Origin: RGIG4576 sp045656705
Lineage (GTDB): Bacteria; Bacteroidota; Bacteroidia; Bacteroidales; Muribaculaceae
Assembly (NCBI GenBank): GCA_045656705.1
Contig: JAZORR010000031.1
Coordinates: forward strand, 1 to 64,000
Length of the DNA stretch: 64,000 nt
Reading direction: 5' to 3'
The position numbers were made by a program, and so were the translations under genes. Below, piece after piece: positions 63,143 through 64,000 of the stretch (positions are counted from its first letter, which is position 1; each line of letters begins with the position of its first letter). The notes under the pieces are model-generated. The model searched no databases, was not told where the DNA came from, and was given only the letters and a program-made list of their open reading frames with translations.

Positions 63143-64000
63143 ATGAGAAAGATGTTGTTATCGGTTATGGTGATGCTTGTATCATTCACGGCTTGTGGCA
63201 CAGGTAGCGATAAGGCTGCTACACCTCAACAAGACACTTTAGTAAAAGTAAATGTAAAAAAAGATATAATTTTACCAGAAATGACAAAAGTAGAAATCAA
63301 AACCTCACTCGGCGACATCGTAGTGGGATTGTATAAGGAAACTCCAAAGCATCACGACAACTTCGTGAAGCTTGTAAACGAAGGTTATTATAATGGTGTT
63401 CTATTTCACCGTGTGATTGATAAATTTATGATTCAAACTGGTGATGGTGATTCTAAGACAGCTAAACCAGGTCAAATGCTTGGCACTGGCGATCCAGGCT
63501 ACACTATTGAGGCAGAATTTGAATATCCAAAATTTTTCCACAAGCGTGGTGCTTTGGCTGCTGCTCGCACTGCCGATCAAGTGAATCCAGAACGCCGATC
63601 AAGTGGTTCGCAATTCTATATCGTTACAGGTAAGGCTTATAACGAGCAACAATTGATGCAAATGGAGCATCAAATGAACCAAATGAATCTTCAAAGCATC
63701 TTCCAAGCAAAGGCAGCTGCTAATCAAAAAGAAATTATGCGTCTGAGAATGGCTCGCGATACTGCAGGAACTGAAGCTCTTCGTCAACGACTTATTGCCG
63801 AAACTGAAGCCGAAGCTGCAAAGAATCCTGTGAAGTTTACCGATGCTCAACGCGAAGCATATAGCACTGTGGGTGGTACTCCTCATTTGGATAACCAATA
63901 CACTGTATTTGGTGAAGTGCTTGAAGGTATGGATGTGGTGGCTAAGATTGAGGCTGTGAATACCGATCGCAACGACCGCCCAACCGAAGATATTAAGATA
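63143..64000 (+). CDS. Cyclophilin-type peptidyl-prolyl isomerase lipoprotein, 3' end cut off
   Basis: The frame is open from ATG 63143 to the end of the window (286 codons). Lipobox SFTACGT with Cys near residue 18. The cyclophilin domain starts KVEIKTSLGDIVVGLYKETPKHHDNFVKL, then GVLFHRVIDKFMIQTGDGD with the catalytic Arg, and GSQFYIVTG. An insertion of about 80 helical residues (LMQMEHQMNQMN...) separates this from HLDNQYTVFGEVLEGMDVV. Such lipoproteins help fold proteins in the periplasm or at the outer membrane. Confidence 0.92.
   Translation, partial: MRKMLLSVMVMLVSFTACGTGSDKAATPQQDTLVKVNVKKDIILPEMTKVEIKTSLGDIVVGLYKETPKHHDNFVKLVNEGYYNGVLFHRVIDKFMIQTGDGDSKTAKPGQMLGTGDPGYTIEAEFEYPKFFHKRGALAAARTADQVNPERRSSGSQFYIVTGKAYNEQQLMQMEHQMNQMNLQSIFQAKAAANQKEIMRLRMARDTAGTEALRQRLIAETEAEAAKNPVKFTDAQREAYSTVGGTPHLDNQYTVFGEVLEGMDVVAKIEAVNTDRNDRPTEDIKI

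Noticed and set aside
1..64000. tRNA or rRNA genes
   Set aside because: I found no cloverleaf with a TTCRA arm and no rRNA-like sequence when reading the gaps; a covariance-model scan could still find one I missed.

Overview
This window comes from a Bacteroidales gut-type bacterium, most likely Muribaculaceae or Prevotellaceae. I infer this from four things: a SusC/SusD pair and other TonB-dependent receptors, Bacteroidetes-type promoters (-33 TTG/TTTG and -7 TAnnTTTG) before many genes, almost no Shine-Dalgarno sequences, and secreted proteins ending in a YYNLQG-type or a T9SS-like C-terminal tail. No rRNA, tRNA or CRISPR array was seen. Species cannot be assigned from sequence alone.

Layout. 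1-8288: a cut-off beta-propeller gene, a secreted amidase/propeller protein, rlmN and a secreted endonuclease I. 8357-15388: pdxA, then an apparent inositol-lipid cluster (ATP-grasp-like protein, PgpA-like phosphatase, GtrA-like protein, CDP-alcohol transferase, PAP2/Aur1-like synthase, a frameshifted ORF and myo-inositol-phosphate synthase). 15576-19213: an orphan Wzc-like tyrosine kinase, then the minus-strand DUF4286-ruvC pair. 19214-30185: an Oar-like receptor and a SusC/SusD operon with two further lipoproteins. 30372-34088: a C10 cysteine peptidase, a secreted unknown, and a minus-strand rhodanese/SGNH-like lipoprotein pair.

34223-48664 is the most distinctive part: two adjacent vitamin B12 uptake loci, each behind its own cobalamin riboswitch. 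The first holds BtuB, a BtuG-like propeller lipoprotein, a second lipoprotein, a 609-aa secreted propeller protein and a 1443-aa protein that combines the domain of the second lipoprotein with a predicted propeller. The second locus is only BtuB plus a BtuG-like lipoprotein. I read the first as an expanded surface B12-capture system.

48768-55750 is accessory DNA: a large GLUG-type surface lipoprotein behind an inverted repeat and a G8 tract, a broken IS200/RAYT-like transposase inside nested inverted hairpins, a cytoplasmic BspA-type leucine-rich-repeat protein, an orphan gene and dispersed repeats. 55758-64000 returns to conserved genes: an MFS transporter, a serine hydrolase, a minus-strand operon (YjdM/PhnA, AmgK-RapZ fusion, MurU-like), hflX, a small conserved protein and a cut-off peptidyl-prolyl isomerase lipoprotein.

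A regulatory theme is a 19-bp element (TTATCCTTTTTAAGGAAAC or a close variant) just upstream of four -7 boxes, at 19012-19031, 34148-34166, 53544-53562 and 55262-55280.
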